Shown: positions 1-12,600 of the stretch, one piece after another
How the letters are laid out: every line of letters begins with the position of its first letter
How positions within the stretch are numbered: the first letter of the stretch is position 1
From: Pelecanus crispus
Lineage: Eukaryota > Chordata > Aves > Pelecaniformes > Pelecanidae
Assembly: GCF_030463565.1 (NCBI RefSeq)
Contig: NC_134643.1
Coordinates: 8,106,657-8,170,656 of the forward strand
Reading direction: 5' to 3'
DNA: 64,000 nucleotides
Program-made: the position numbers and the translations under genes
Notes under the pieces: generated by a model
The model's database searches: none
What the model was told of the DNA's origin: nothing
The model's input: the letters and a program-made list of their open reading frames with translations, nothing else

Positions 1-519
1 GGTTTTCATTTCTGCCCTTGTGTCCATGCATGTGCTACACCTGGTGAGCTGGATGAGGAGGTTCAGTGGGCTGGGAAGGGTACCTTTGTTTGCGTTTGCC
101 TGATTATTTTCTGTTTGAATCATTTCCCCAATCTGGTTCATCACATAGCAATGCAAATGCTTTTGCATGTATAAGGAGGATAGAGCCGGGGCAGGAATCA
201 ACAGGCAGAGGGTGGATTTGCTATTTTTGGCACCAGTGCTGACATCTGCCTGCTAAAGTGATTGCCAAACTTTAACAATTGTCCTTTCCATTTGCTGTAG
301 AGTGCTTCCTGCAACCTGCAGAAGTGTTAGTTAAATACTGATACTTCTAAAAGCTTTTATTGTTCTGTGAAATTCGTTTATAGACAATAAAAACTATGGA
401 ACTAAAGGTTTATATTGTTGTATTAAAATCTGTGTTCCAGAATTCTGTATCTTTACATTGGTATCAATATATGGGTTTATTTCCATCAGCACGTTAGTAA
501 CTATGTCTTTTGAATGTAG
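1..519 (+). other. PRPF18 intron (3' part), no other feature seen
   Basis: This stretch lies upstream of the first PRPF18 exon in the window and ends in a pyrimidine-containing acceptor, tgtag. It is AT-rich. I recognise no exon, repeat or RNA gene in it. Confidence 0.8.
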
Positions 520-624
520 GTACAGCAGCAGGAAGAGGAGGAGAAACCACTGACTTCGTCAAATCCAGTGCTGGAACTCGAACTGGCAGAAGAAAAGTTA
601 CCAATGACCCTTTCCAGACAGGAG
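520..624 (+). CDS. PRPF18: PRPF18 exon (residues ~49-83)
   Basis: 35 codons, [14 protein letters not shown]... to ...TLSRQE, phase 0 at both ends, acceptor tgtag and donor gtaaaa. The start at 520 aligns residue for residue with the human IQPKEEDQKP segment. The exon opens with gtacagcagcag, so three further AGs lie 6, 9 and 12 bases downstream. Its last residues begin the SFM motif that the next exon completes. Confidence 0.95.
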
Positions 625-3600
625 GTAAAATCAATCATCGTAAACAGACTACTTTAGTTTACAGCAAATGCATCTGAAATTTCTTGTTAAGGCTGGGTTG
701 TTTCCCTCCCCCCCAGTGAACTGTACTTTTTATGGCAGCTTGTATTAAATAATAAGTCTCCGTTTTTACAGTCAACAATTAATGATCATCTTCACTCATC
801 AAGGATCTGCTGTTCAGTTGAATGCGTAGGGAGGTACAGATGGGTAGAGCCTAGAGCCTCTTTGTCATATGGATGTGCACAGATGTGCTGTAACATTTTA
901 CAGCTCTTTCAGATGACTTCTAGAATAGTACCCTGAATATCAGTATTATCCTTGGATAATGCTGAAGGTGGCATGCTGACTTTTTCCAAGATTATTTTTT
1001 CCCCCAGCTTCTTTTCTCTGTAGCTCATTGGTCTGAATCCAAATATAGAAACTAAGTTTTGGAAGTTCACCTTGATTTCTAGAAGAAAGAGTCCCGAAGC
1101 CAGAGCAGCTGCTGTGTTCTCTGTCCTTTCTAAGGATACAAATACCTACGTGAATGTGAGTTCACAAACAGATCTATACCACAAAGCAGAAGAGAAGCAG
1201 GAGGCCCAGAAGTACGGAATAAAGTCTAATCTTGGAAATACTGAAATTGACAGCTGAGATCATCCAAGGATGTCACGTCCCCTTAATTTTGCAAGATACT
1301 TACTGTTTTTTACAGCAGTGTATCACAGGACTTGTACCGTGGGCGGTTGGTTTCATGTTTGGTTTGAGGTTTGGTCTGTATGTCCTGCGTAATGCGCGGT
1401 GTCTCACTGCTGTTGATCTACCTGGATGCATGTAGTGGTCGAGATTTAGCTGTTGCGATGCCAGCACTCTGTCCACCCCTGGTTTTGTGATGCATTTGCA
1501 AGTCAAATGCTTGCCAACATACAGCAAGACTGTATGAACTGGATGAACAAATTAATGTCTCAGTTCATTTAGTTCCTTGTTGTCCACCCAGTCTATTGGT
1601 ATAACGAAGTGGCGGCATGAGGTGTAGGGTAAGCCCTTCTCTTGGTCACCAGAGTATTGTATGGTGATTCATGTATCAGTAAGCCTATTGCTTGATACAC
1701 TAAATAATGGTAAGCATAAAGAGATTTAGCAAGTAATGCCTGAGATAAGGAGTCAGGGGAATAAAGTTCAGTTTTTGGCTCTGCCCACAACTTTGCGAAT
1801 CAGTTGAGGGAGGCTTTTTCACCTCTGTTATATGTACTTCTACAGTAACCGTCTTGTTAGATTATGGGACTTAATACTTACCAAATGCTTAAGGATGAGA
1901 ATTTTCAGCAAATCGTCTCGCAGATGTGCTGGGACAACCTGCAGCGTAGTTAGGGAGTATTTTTATTGCCTTAGACAAGTAGGTGAGTGAGATTATCGTC
2001 AAGTTCCTTTGTGATTTTGAAAACGTTTTTTAAACTCTACCAGAGGGATGTTTTCTGCGTATTTGTTTAAACAAGTCAGAGCAGGAAGAAGTTAGGCTAT
2101 ACCAAACAGCTTGGGATTTTATGCAAAATTTAGATTGGTAATATTTGGAATGACCTTTCACTGAAATACCGTGGGAGTTTTATATTTAGATTGTAAAGAG
2201 TCTGGAACATTTTTCTACTGCTTAAAATACTGCAATTTCCTCTGCAGTCCAGCCTAGCTTGTTATTCTAAGCAAAGTAAATAAATCTGTCGTTCTGGATT
2301 TTATTTTGCTTCCTTTATGAGTTTGCGTAAGGGAATGCTTTGATTCTTTTCAGGTAATCAGGAGGTTACGAGAGAGAGGTGAGCCGATCAGACTCTTTGG
2401 AGAAACAGATTATGATGCATTTCAACGTCTGAGGAAGATAGAAATTCTTGCACCTGAAGTGAACAAGGTAAGACTGGATAGTTATTAGTTAACTTACTTG
2501 TAGTGGGATAACCAGTGAGGAACCCTATAAAAGTTACAGCAAATCGGTTTCAGTAACTGTTAATTTTTAGGAGGGAGGGGTAGTACAGAGCAAAGAGAAA
2601 TACCTGCTCCGTCTCATTTATTGCCTGGGAGAGCATGTTAAACGTCATCGTTCTGTGCACAATTACAATTCCTCGTGTTACACAGTTCAACCCTAGAAAC
2701 CTCCTAGGCCTTTTCGGTTGAAAAAGGGGCCTCCAGGTGGCAGTGGTTCCCCAGCCTGTGCTGTTACCTGCTCTTTAACCAGCAGAGAAGACAGTCATTT
2801 GCTGTTAAAACTATCCTGTGTTTACGATCATATACATCTCTGAGAAGGTACGGGTAAGACAGAGGAGGATTGCATCCCGTCTTTCTGCTATGTAAATGAT
2901 TTTTTCAAATCATTTGATTCTAGAGCTAGAATTTGTTAGGGTAACTTGATTTTCCCGCCTTGCCTTTAAAGCAGCTGTTGATTCCAAAAATGACTAAAAG
3001 CTACATCATAGTTTACTGATTTATTCCTTTTGGCTTAAGAATTGATCAGTTAAGAGAGGAGATGCATTTCAGGTTTGGATTTTCTTCCCTAACTTGTGGC
3101 AAACTGAATTGTTTGAAATGTCTTTGCTGGGGCTGCCCAGAAAAGGAAAGCCTTTTCCTGTTCAAGTCTTTTAAAAAAACATAAACAGATCTAAATATTT
3201 TTAAAAAAAAATCTGCTAACGAAAGCTTCCCCTCCAGTGACATCAATGACAGTAGTAGGAGTATTAGGAAATAATGAGGAAATAGGATTGTGTTGGATTT
3301 TTTTACATTTTTTTCTTTTACATGTTTCAGTCACTCCCATTGCTACATGTTGCTTAAAATGTAGATAATCACTATAACCAGTTAGTGGTTCAGACATTTT
3401 TAGACTACTAAATGATTAATAGCAATGCTCCAGACAGTCAAGTATGATGATGGAAGAGGGGAAATAACTGTGCATATCTATTCCCAGTGGAGTGGCTGAA
3501 TTTATCTTACGGTAAGAAATGTCATACTCCTTTATAGAGCTTTATATTTTATGTTTCAAGATAAGAATGCAAGTCCTCTAACTGACTAAGCAGGGTTTCT

Positions 3601-6600
3601 TGTTCTATTTAAAAGCAGCTCTTGACTTTATGATTTCAAACTGATTCTAATTTTTTTTAATCACCTATTCTAGAGTAGGGGATTTCAAACACTTTATGTA
3701 AAATGTTCTGCTTTGTTTAAATCACAGATAATAAAGGGAAACTACATAAATGTTTTATGTGACAGTTCTGAAGGAGTGTTACTTACCATATTTACAGCTT
3801 TTTTCAGGGCAGATGAGAAGACTTGTAGAGCTGATGATGGTTATGGTGTGTTTTCTGTTTGTTTTGGGGTGGTTCAGTGCATTGCTTGGAGAAAATGTCT
3901 TGAAGAAAGTCTTAGAAGTTGATTCAGTCCTTCATGCTTTTCTGGTGAAAATATGGTTAAAAAGTCTTTTTCATAGGTATGAACGTTGCAGAAGTTCATG
4001 TACCTGTTTTTTGTTAAGTCAGAACAATCCAGAAACTGTTCTTTGAATTCAGTTTAAATTCAGACAACAAAGCTAAACCCTTATGCATGTTTTTATAGAA
4101 TTTGGCTTTTCTTAAACAGAAGTTGGACGCTCACAGTGACAGTACTGAACTGCTTTTATTTACTTGAGGTCTTTTTATAAATTAGTCATTTCTTATCTTT
4201 TCCAGGGCCTGAGAAATGACCTGAAGGCTGCTTTGGATAAGATTGACCAGCAGTATCTGAATGAAATTGTAGGCGGCCAAGAAGCAGGAGATGATGACTC
4301 ACAGAATGACTTGAAAGTCCATGAGGAGAATACTACTATTGAAGAACTGGAAGTAAGTGGTGGGTAGATTTTAATTAAGGGGTTTTTAGATGTTGTATAT
4401 TGTTGTGAGAAAGCTTCAGGATTGTTTAGACAAAGCTATCTAGTTTTCAACATCTAGCTTAGGCATTCTGAAGTATCCTTAAATACGGTCTGTTAGGAAA
4501 TTTAGGTTTTGGAGCCTTGAGTTGCACCATAGGTGTCTCCACATGTGAGAACCCAAGTGGTCTTTGTTTACAACACCTCATCAAAAAGGGGGCAGTAGTT
4601 GCCTGCAAGGAAAGTGATACAGTTAGGATTCCTCTGCAGGGGGGTTAAAAGTAGAGAATTAGTAAAAACACCTTACCTGGTCATAAATTCTAAAGCCTTT
4701 CCAATCAGTATTTGAGAGGGTAATAAGCTTAGTACCAATGAATTTTCCCTATACCAGAAAGATGGACTCTGAAAAATAGACATACAGAAAGAATGTTTGG
4801 AATAAAAATATCTGGGACAAAAAAAAGAAGTGGACATCAGAAGTAGGCAGATCACAGGAAGTACAAGACGTGCAGAGACAGCGTGTCTCAAACTTCAGTG
4901 CAAATGACTACTGTGTTCTGAAAGAATACCCTGGTGTTTGTGTGAGTGGAGAATGAGTGCTATGAAATGCATTCAGCACCTGGTATTTTAGGGTAATGTT
5001 TTGAAAATCACATTAACTTGAGCTGAAGACTTTTACCCTTAATCTTCAAAACTCTTTGCAGGAGTTCATCTTCATAACATCCCTCCGAAAATGTGTTTAA
5101 GAAATAATCTCTTACAACTGAAAGCTTAAATTAATGCATTATTATTAGGAGACAGTCTTTGGCTTTTTTGTTAGGGTACCATGGGTTGTGGTTTAAAATA
5201 ACTGTAGTACCAGAATGGATATCAGTTGTAATGGGACTGCATTTTATCGGTCTGTTAATTATCCCCTTTTTGGGGTAGTAGGGCAGGCTTGGTTTGGGCC
5301 ATGAAAGTTATCTTTTTCTGAAAAGTTTGAAAACACTGCAGTCTTAATTTTATGCTACTTTAACTGCATTCCTTTGAGCATAAAGCCTTACACTGAATTG
5401 GGTTCGAAATCTAGGAGACTTCTTAAATAAAACTCACTTTGGAAATATGAGAACAACAGAAACAGATTATAAATCCAACTATACCTTCTAGAAAATGTTT
5501 CTAAAAATTGCTGTTAGTATTAATAATTTCAAGGTTTTGGCAGGGAGCTAGAGTATTGGAGCATAATACTGGGGTTATTTGTGGTTTTGGTTTTTTGGTT
5601 TTTGAGATTTGTTCCCTCAATTTCACAGTTACAATTAAATGAAATGGTAAAAAGCCTCAGTACATCAGAGAATTGAAAGAGCTTAACAAAATAATTAGGT
5701 TGAGATGGCTTTGGGGATCTCAATAAATGCAGCGCACCCACAGTTCCCCTTAATACAGTGCTGTCAGACAGCTGCTAATTATGCCAATAATTTAGTAGTT
5801 AATGAGTGAAAAATTACTGTTGCATTGAGTTTTCAGAAATAATCGTATTGGCTTTTTGACTTAAAAGTTTTTAATACATTAATGAATCTCAGTGGCATAT
5901 ATAGCTGTTTCATTCTGTTTCCTAACTAGTGTTTTGGATTACTGGTGGGGTTTGTTACAGTTCATGATGCAGCGGATCGTGCTGTGCTGTGGTGGTGTTG
6001 GCAAACTTCTAGACAGCGTGGAAATAATTGCCTTTTTTCTCCTGTTCTAGGCTTTGGGAGAATCCTTAGGACGGGGTGATGATCACTATGATATGGACAT
6101 CATAACGAAGTTCTTGAAGGTAACAAAATCTAATAGATTAATTATTCTGTAGCTGTGTCATATTTTCTACTGCAATGCAGATACATTTTGTGAATAGAAG
6201 GGATGGTTTCAGCTGCTTGGAGAGAAAAACTCATGCGTTATGCTTAAGATGTGGGGTTTTTTAAATGCTTGGTACTCCACAGCCTTGGTATAGTAACAGT
6301 AGTGACTTCTGCTAGACCTGGGAAAGAGCTGTTGGGAGAGCAGCATTCTTCAAAATCTGGTCCTACTTTTCCAGACAAAATAAATATGGGTTTGATTTCC
6401 ATATGGTAATTGAGGCAGTTGTATGTAGTTGCTTCTGTGTACTACTATGGCATTAAAAACTTCTGAGGAGTCCCTGCCTCCCTTCCCCAGGAACAGTGCA
6501 AGCTGAAATGAAATGTCACCTGGTACTGTTACGTGAAATAAGATAATTTTAAAGGAAGTCCACTGGCTTTGCTAAGGAAACAGGTTCAAGTGGATAGTAG

Positions 6601-9600
6601 AAAATTGTTTCCTTGTTTCCTGGCAAGAAGCCTGTATTGCCTCTCATTTGAATCAGCTGGTCCCTGTGTAACTATTGTGATGATCAGAAGTCACAGCATG
6701 AGTTGAAGCTTTTATTTGTGTATATAAGATACATCAGCATTTTAATATAGTTTGGGCTGGGCAGTCAGAAAAAGAAAGCTCAAATATTGTTTGCCAGGTG
6801 GAGAGAAGGTACATTTGACGTGTTTGCCTTCTGGTGTTTTGAATTTTCACTGTGATCTTCACCATTCCTTAGGCTTCTTTGCGAAAATTGCCCTGAAACA
6901 TCAGCGTCTTCTACTTAGATTTCTGCTCTTTTTATGTACCCCATCCTCCCTTGCCATGATACCTATGTTGTTTTCTTGGTTTTTTTTTTTTTATATGCAC
7001 CTTTTTATACATGCTCTGCCCTCATCCACATGTTCTTATGATGGGAGGGTTGCTCCTATCCCTCCTTGCCTATCCTTCTGAAAGAGGTTTCTTGCCTTTT
7101 TAATTCAGATTTCTCCGAAAAACTCATTTTGCCATGGTGGCTTAAACCACTGTTCCCATCTTTTTTGCCGAGGATGTCACTAGATGGCACTATCATACAA
7201 ATTTGATTGTTCCTCGTACAGTTTCTTCTTGGAGTTTGGGCTAAGGAGCTGAATGCCAGAGAAGACTACGTGAAACGGGGAGTACAGGGGAAGCTGAACA
7301 GTGCCACTCAAAAGCAGACAGAATCGTACCTGAGGCCACTCTTCAGAAAACTTCGGAAAAGGGTGAATCACTTTTAAATGTCACTGTCCTGTAAGACTGA
7401 CTTTAACTTCTGCTTTCCAAGTACTCAGTGGTTAGTGCTCTTTCCTAAGGTAATGTTATCTTCACTGAAGAAGAGAGGATAAGTGAGTTGGTCAGGGTTT
7501 CTGTGTCTGGAGCCCGTGACTCCCAGTTCTGACTTTTTTTTTATCTTGACCAGTGAATACTTCTGCCTACCCACTGCTTTTCCAGGTGTTGCTTTATGTA
7601 TCACCTGTACATTGGGCTGCAAACATGATAGAGAATTGGGATTGTATTTTGTACTTTGCCACTAGCTACTAGGTGTAACCACTTAATCTCTCTTGCTTCA
7701 TATCCTTCATCTAAATAACGAAGATGTTTTCCTTTGGTAAAGTCCTCAAGCTAGGGTAGGTGCTAAACTTTGTATAAATGCTGAGTATGATGATTTTCCT
7801 GAGCTGCTATTCTGAAGTAAAGATGTCTTTTTTTTTTTCTTCCCCCTCCCCTCCCCTTCTCCTGTAGACACTTCCTGCAGACATCAAAGAATCAATAACA
7901 GATATTATTAAATTCATGTTGCAAAGAGAATATGTGAAGGTATGTTTGTTTGCACTCTTCTGGTGTGTTCAGGCTGTCTGGTTCAAATAGATTGAGTTCA
8001 TGATTACTTCAATATTTCCCATTTTTTTTGCATTTTGAAGATACCTAGTTGGAAATACACACAACATATATTCAAACAAAATGAAAAAATGGCTGTTAAG
8101 GGCTAGGCTCCAGGTAGTGTTTGATCCACAGCCTGTCAGAAGATCTTTTGAGGCTGATGAAACTGCAGAGCTTTGCAAGCACGAAGAGAATTTTTTTCAG
8201 AGATGGTTATATTAAGTTGCAGAGGAATCCTGTATGGGAAACCTGATACTGTAAGGTTAAATGACGGTATTGAATTAATAGTAATAGGGTGTTGATTAAC
8301 TAATTAGGAATTAATTGAGGTGAACTGAGTTGTTGAATATGAGACACTGTCCCTTTCTTTGGCTCTGTTCACATTAGCTGGCCTCGTAAGGTTGAGGTAA
8401 GATAATGGAAAGTTTTTTGGACAAAGCACGCTTACTGGAGGAGGCAGAAGTCCTTTGGCACACAAGATCAAAGGCAGTGCTAGGTTTTGTTTGTAGCTGC
8501 CTTCAGAAGTGGAACCCAAATATTGATAGCATTTGCTTAAGCAGCTTGTGTATGCAGAGGAAATTGAGCCATGCTTTGCCTTTAAATTTCTAGTATTTCT
8601 TCTTATTCTTGTGAGGACTTGGGATAATTTGTAAAGTAAGCAAGCAAACCTGCTTTTATTATTGAAAACACTTCAGATGGCCTAAGCCAAGTTTAATCCA
8701 AATAATTTGAAGGTAGAACTAGAAGTGTGGGATGTATGATAGTGGGGTTTTGTTTCGGGGCATTTTGGTTTTCTTTTGGTTGTCACCAATATGTTGAAAT
8801 TCCCTTTGCAATGCCTTCTCAAACAAAGTAGTGAGTGTGTGGGAATGTGGTCTGTCTTGGGGGGTAATCCACTGTGCCGCTTTCTCCTGGAGGTGCTTGG
8901 CTTTGTGTAAACTTCACAGACTGATTTTGGAGGAGTTGAGTACACATTTGGAAGTTTTAGGTGGTGGGTTTTTTTTTTTTTTCATTAGGCTAACGAGCCT
9001 TGTGCTTTTAAAGATACTCATGTCCTTTTCCATTTTGCTTCTGAAGAGAATTGTCACTTTTTGCCTGCTGTTGTCTTCTGTGCTTTTTTGCTTTGTGCAG
9101 CCTAGTGAATACTGTCAGCCACAAATTCTTACTGTTTGTTAGATGAAATGCTCGAAAGGTTTAAATTTTGAAATCCGCATGTGACGGTAGGCAAATGCCA
9201 GGATGCAAGTTGTCCAGTCAACCTTAATTAACCCTGTTTGTGGCAGTCCTGGAAGGGTCTTTAATTGCATGCTCACATACTGTGTTTCATCACAAAACCG
9301 TAATTAAGGCAGTAAGTAGGTATGTGACTAAGGCTGTTCAGATCCTGCCTCACGTAGGTGAAGGCAAAGTTATGTCCCTTCTTCAGGTTTACTCTCAGCT
9401 CTGTCTGCAACCCCCTGCCTTGTTCATTATTCACCTCCCAGTTTGCTCACTGCCCGATGGGAAGAAACTGCACCCACTGGTCATGATGGCTACTTACTGA
9501 ATAGTCTCTAAATGGGAGGTGATAAATTAACTCTTTATCAGTGAGTCTTGTAGCTGCTCCCTAACAGTGGGGGAATGTCCTGCTCCAAGTCCTTCTTGAA

Positions 9601-12600
9601 GCCGTGTTTCTGTAATTGCATATATGTGTCTGTCCCCTCGCTTCCTGGTTCTCAGTTGTCATGTTTTTTTTAAGCTCTGTACTTCTCTTCCTTTCTCCCT
9701 TTCTTTCTGTTCATTTTCACTTCAAGTTTTATCAATGTTCTTCCTTAGGGATGCTGTCTGCTACAGCTTTATGTTAAGAAATGGGACCTGCTAAGGGAAA
9801 TTTCAGATTAATTTACTGCTGCTACTGCTCTGTTCAAGCACATTGTTACAGATGTGCTTATTTAACCCTCATTGGAAGCTCGCTTCTCTCCCTGAAAGCT
9901 GTCAGGCCCCAGCGCACTCTGTACCGGGTGACCTCAGTTCTGCCCACACGACGTGGGCCTGCAGTGGGTTGCGCTTACGGGCAGGCTCCCTGGTCTAGTC
10001 TGCAACCAAAATGGCAAGGGTTGTAAAGGTAATTACAGCAGAAAAGCTTATGGGAACCCGAGAAGGCTGAGCTGAAAGTAGTCCCAGTAAACTTTAGTTT
10101 CAATCAATATTAGACTGCCTTATCCAGTGCTTGCTTTCATCAGGTAAAATCCATAGCCCTTGCTTCCTTCAGAGTTCAGCATAAACATGAATCGTGTTAG
10201 GAAGGTGTGTTGGAAAATTGGCTAATATTGTGCAATGAAACCCGATTCAGAGAGACTAGAATCTGTGGTGGTGTTGTACTAGGCAATGCAAAAATGCTCT
10301 GCTTTCTGATGCCCTCTCTGTTTGCTAAGTGTGCATGTGCTGTATTCCTTCAGGCAAACGACGCCTATCTTCAGATGGCTATTGGAAATGCTCCCTGGCC
10401 TATTGGTGTCACTATGGTTGGCATCCACGCTCGAACGGGTCGTGAAAAGATTTTCTCCAAGCACGTAGCCCACGTTCTCAATGATGAAACTCAAAGGAAG
10501 TATATTCAGGTAACGTTAGCTTTAGAAATGCAACAGCTTTGCTTTTGAAGTTAGGGGATCTTTGAGAAATACTGGTTTCATAGTTACAGGTGACGTCGTA
10601 AAAAGGTCCTAGAAATGGACAGTTGCCTTAGTTTGGGTCAAGCATAACATCCATTTAACAGGTGGCTCATGCTGGACCTGAAGGCTCTTCAGCGCTGGGC
10701 TGGGAACGGAGTCTAATGGATTTTTCTACATCTTGACTATTGTGATCCTGTATGAACACCAAAGTAGCTGTGAAGGCTTGTTTTATTCTCCTGAGTTCCT
10801 TCACTGCTTAACTCATGGTTTTAACATCATGTGTGGAATTTAATGCCATGGAATACAGTCCTTCTGACTATTTCTATACCTAGATAAATACATTCATTTT
10901 TCAGACATGTTTCTTTAACAGTGTGGGCTCAAAATTCCAGGTTCAGTTCCTCCTATGCATATTCATACTCACATCATGAACTTCTGTTGTTTGTGGAGTT
11001 AATAGCAGTGGTGTTTTTCTTCTCCGATGTTTCAGCGTAATGGGTGGAGGACAGGTCTGAAGAGACAGATCTTCTCTCCTTGTATTGGTAAATGTATTTG
11101 CCTCTTGCCAGTTGCAGTTTCATTGAGATAAAGACCCTTCTGGCTTAGCTCTGAGGCCTCCAGAGCAGCATCGTGGAGCTCAGAGCTTCTGACAGGATCT
11201 TGCTGCTGTGGCAGAATGACTCCTGTTGCTTTTCAACTTCTGCAGGTGTCTGCAAGCAGACTGCTTGTAAAATGCAACTTCTCTTTCTACCTTGAGTCTC
11301 TTTGTATTGGGGCTGCAAGTATAACCTTTATAACCTCTACAGCTATGGTTTTTAATATCATAACCTTTGAAAATATCATTGTGAAGTCAGAGGAAGCTCC
11401 AGACACAGAGCCAACAAATTAAATTTGACCCATCCTTTTGTAAGGTGAAAATTGGCATGTGGATTACGCATCTTCAGAGGCAAGCTCCCGTTAGTGTAAT
11501 ACTTGCTTGGAAGTATTTAATGGATGAAATAGCTTATGTTGAACCAAACAGTTTTGTTGTTAGTCTGTGGTTAAAAAAGGAATTTGGATTCTGAAGGAAG
11601 ATTGTTGTGGTCCTCAATGTGGTCATAATGCTTCTTCTCCAACTTTGGTGAATAATTGGCCATCTGTGTCCACTTGCCACTCTTCTAGCAGAAAGATCTC
11701 TACTCTATAGCGTTGCTTGATCTCTCAGCATGCCCTTTGGAAGATAGTGCATGGAGTTCCTCAGTTTGTCGTAGGGTATAGGATCGGTTTGTCCCTCATC
11801 TGCTTTTGAGGTTACCTCTGTTGGTCAAGGAAAGCTTCGTGTTCATATTCCCGCTGTGAATTTCATATCTGTGCTTCTGAATCACACAACTTACCTCTGT
11901 CTTGGCACTTCAGTAGCTTTAAACGTGTTTGTTCTCCATGTTGGTTTTAAATACCAGGTCTTGTTTAGCTAGTCTGGTTCAAACTGGAGCATGGAATATT
12001 ATCTGCGCTTCCAGCAGTTACATGAAGCTAACGTGTTTCTGATTTACAACGAACCTGGGATCATAACATCCCAAACAAGGAGTCATTATGGTGCTAGGAC
12101 ATGTTTTCCAGACTTGCCTGCATTGAAGAGGCCAAAGCATGCTCCGATGAATCATTTTTCCCTTCGGTGAGGAGCCATCTTTGTGAGTGTCTAGTAACAG
12201 GCACGTGATTCGGCCATCTTGGAGTACAGTGTATTGCTAAATTACGTTACTGCCACAGCAGTTTTAATTCTTCTTTGTTAAACTTTTATGTGTGACTTGA
12301 AAGAAAATAATCACAGGGTTTCTGTCACATTGTTTTTTGGCAATCAATGCCTTGAAAGAACTGAAGAGAAAAGTTGACAGTCTGCCTTTCTTCTTGATTA
12401 CTTCTTCAGTTTGCCTCCATGGTGTAGGTCAGGTATGGTGCCACCATGGGGAGGAATGAAACCTCTCCTCCAGAGAAATTGTTCAGTTCTTTTCATAGCT
12501 GTGCAGCTTGTTTTGGTGTCAGAAATTGCTTTTTGCTCTACGAATTACTTTTAATATTCAGGTTTCTTTTAAATATCTTTTATTGTGATAGTATTGTTTT

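Noticed and set aside
5395..5445. tRNA suggested by ggttcgaaatc
   Set aside because: No A-box, anticodon stem or acceptor stem pairs around the motif.
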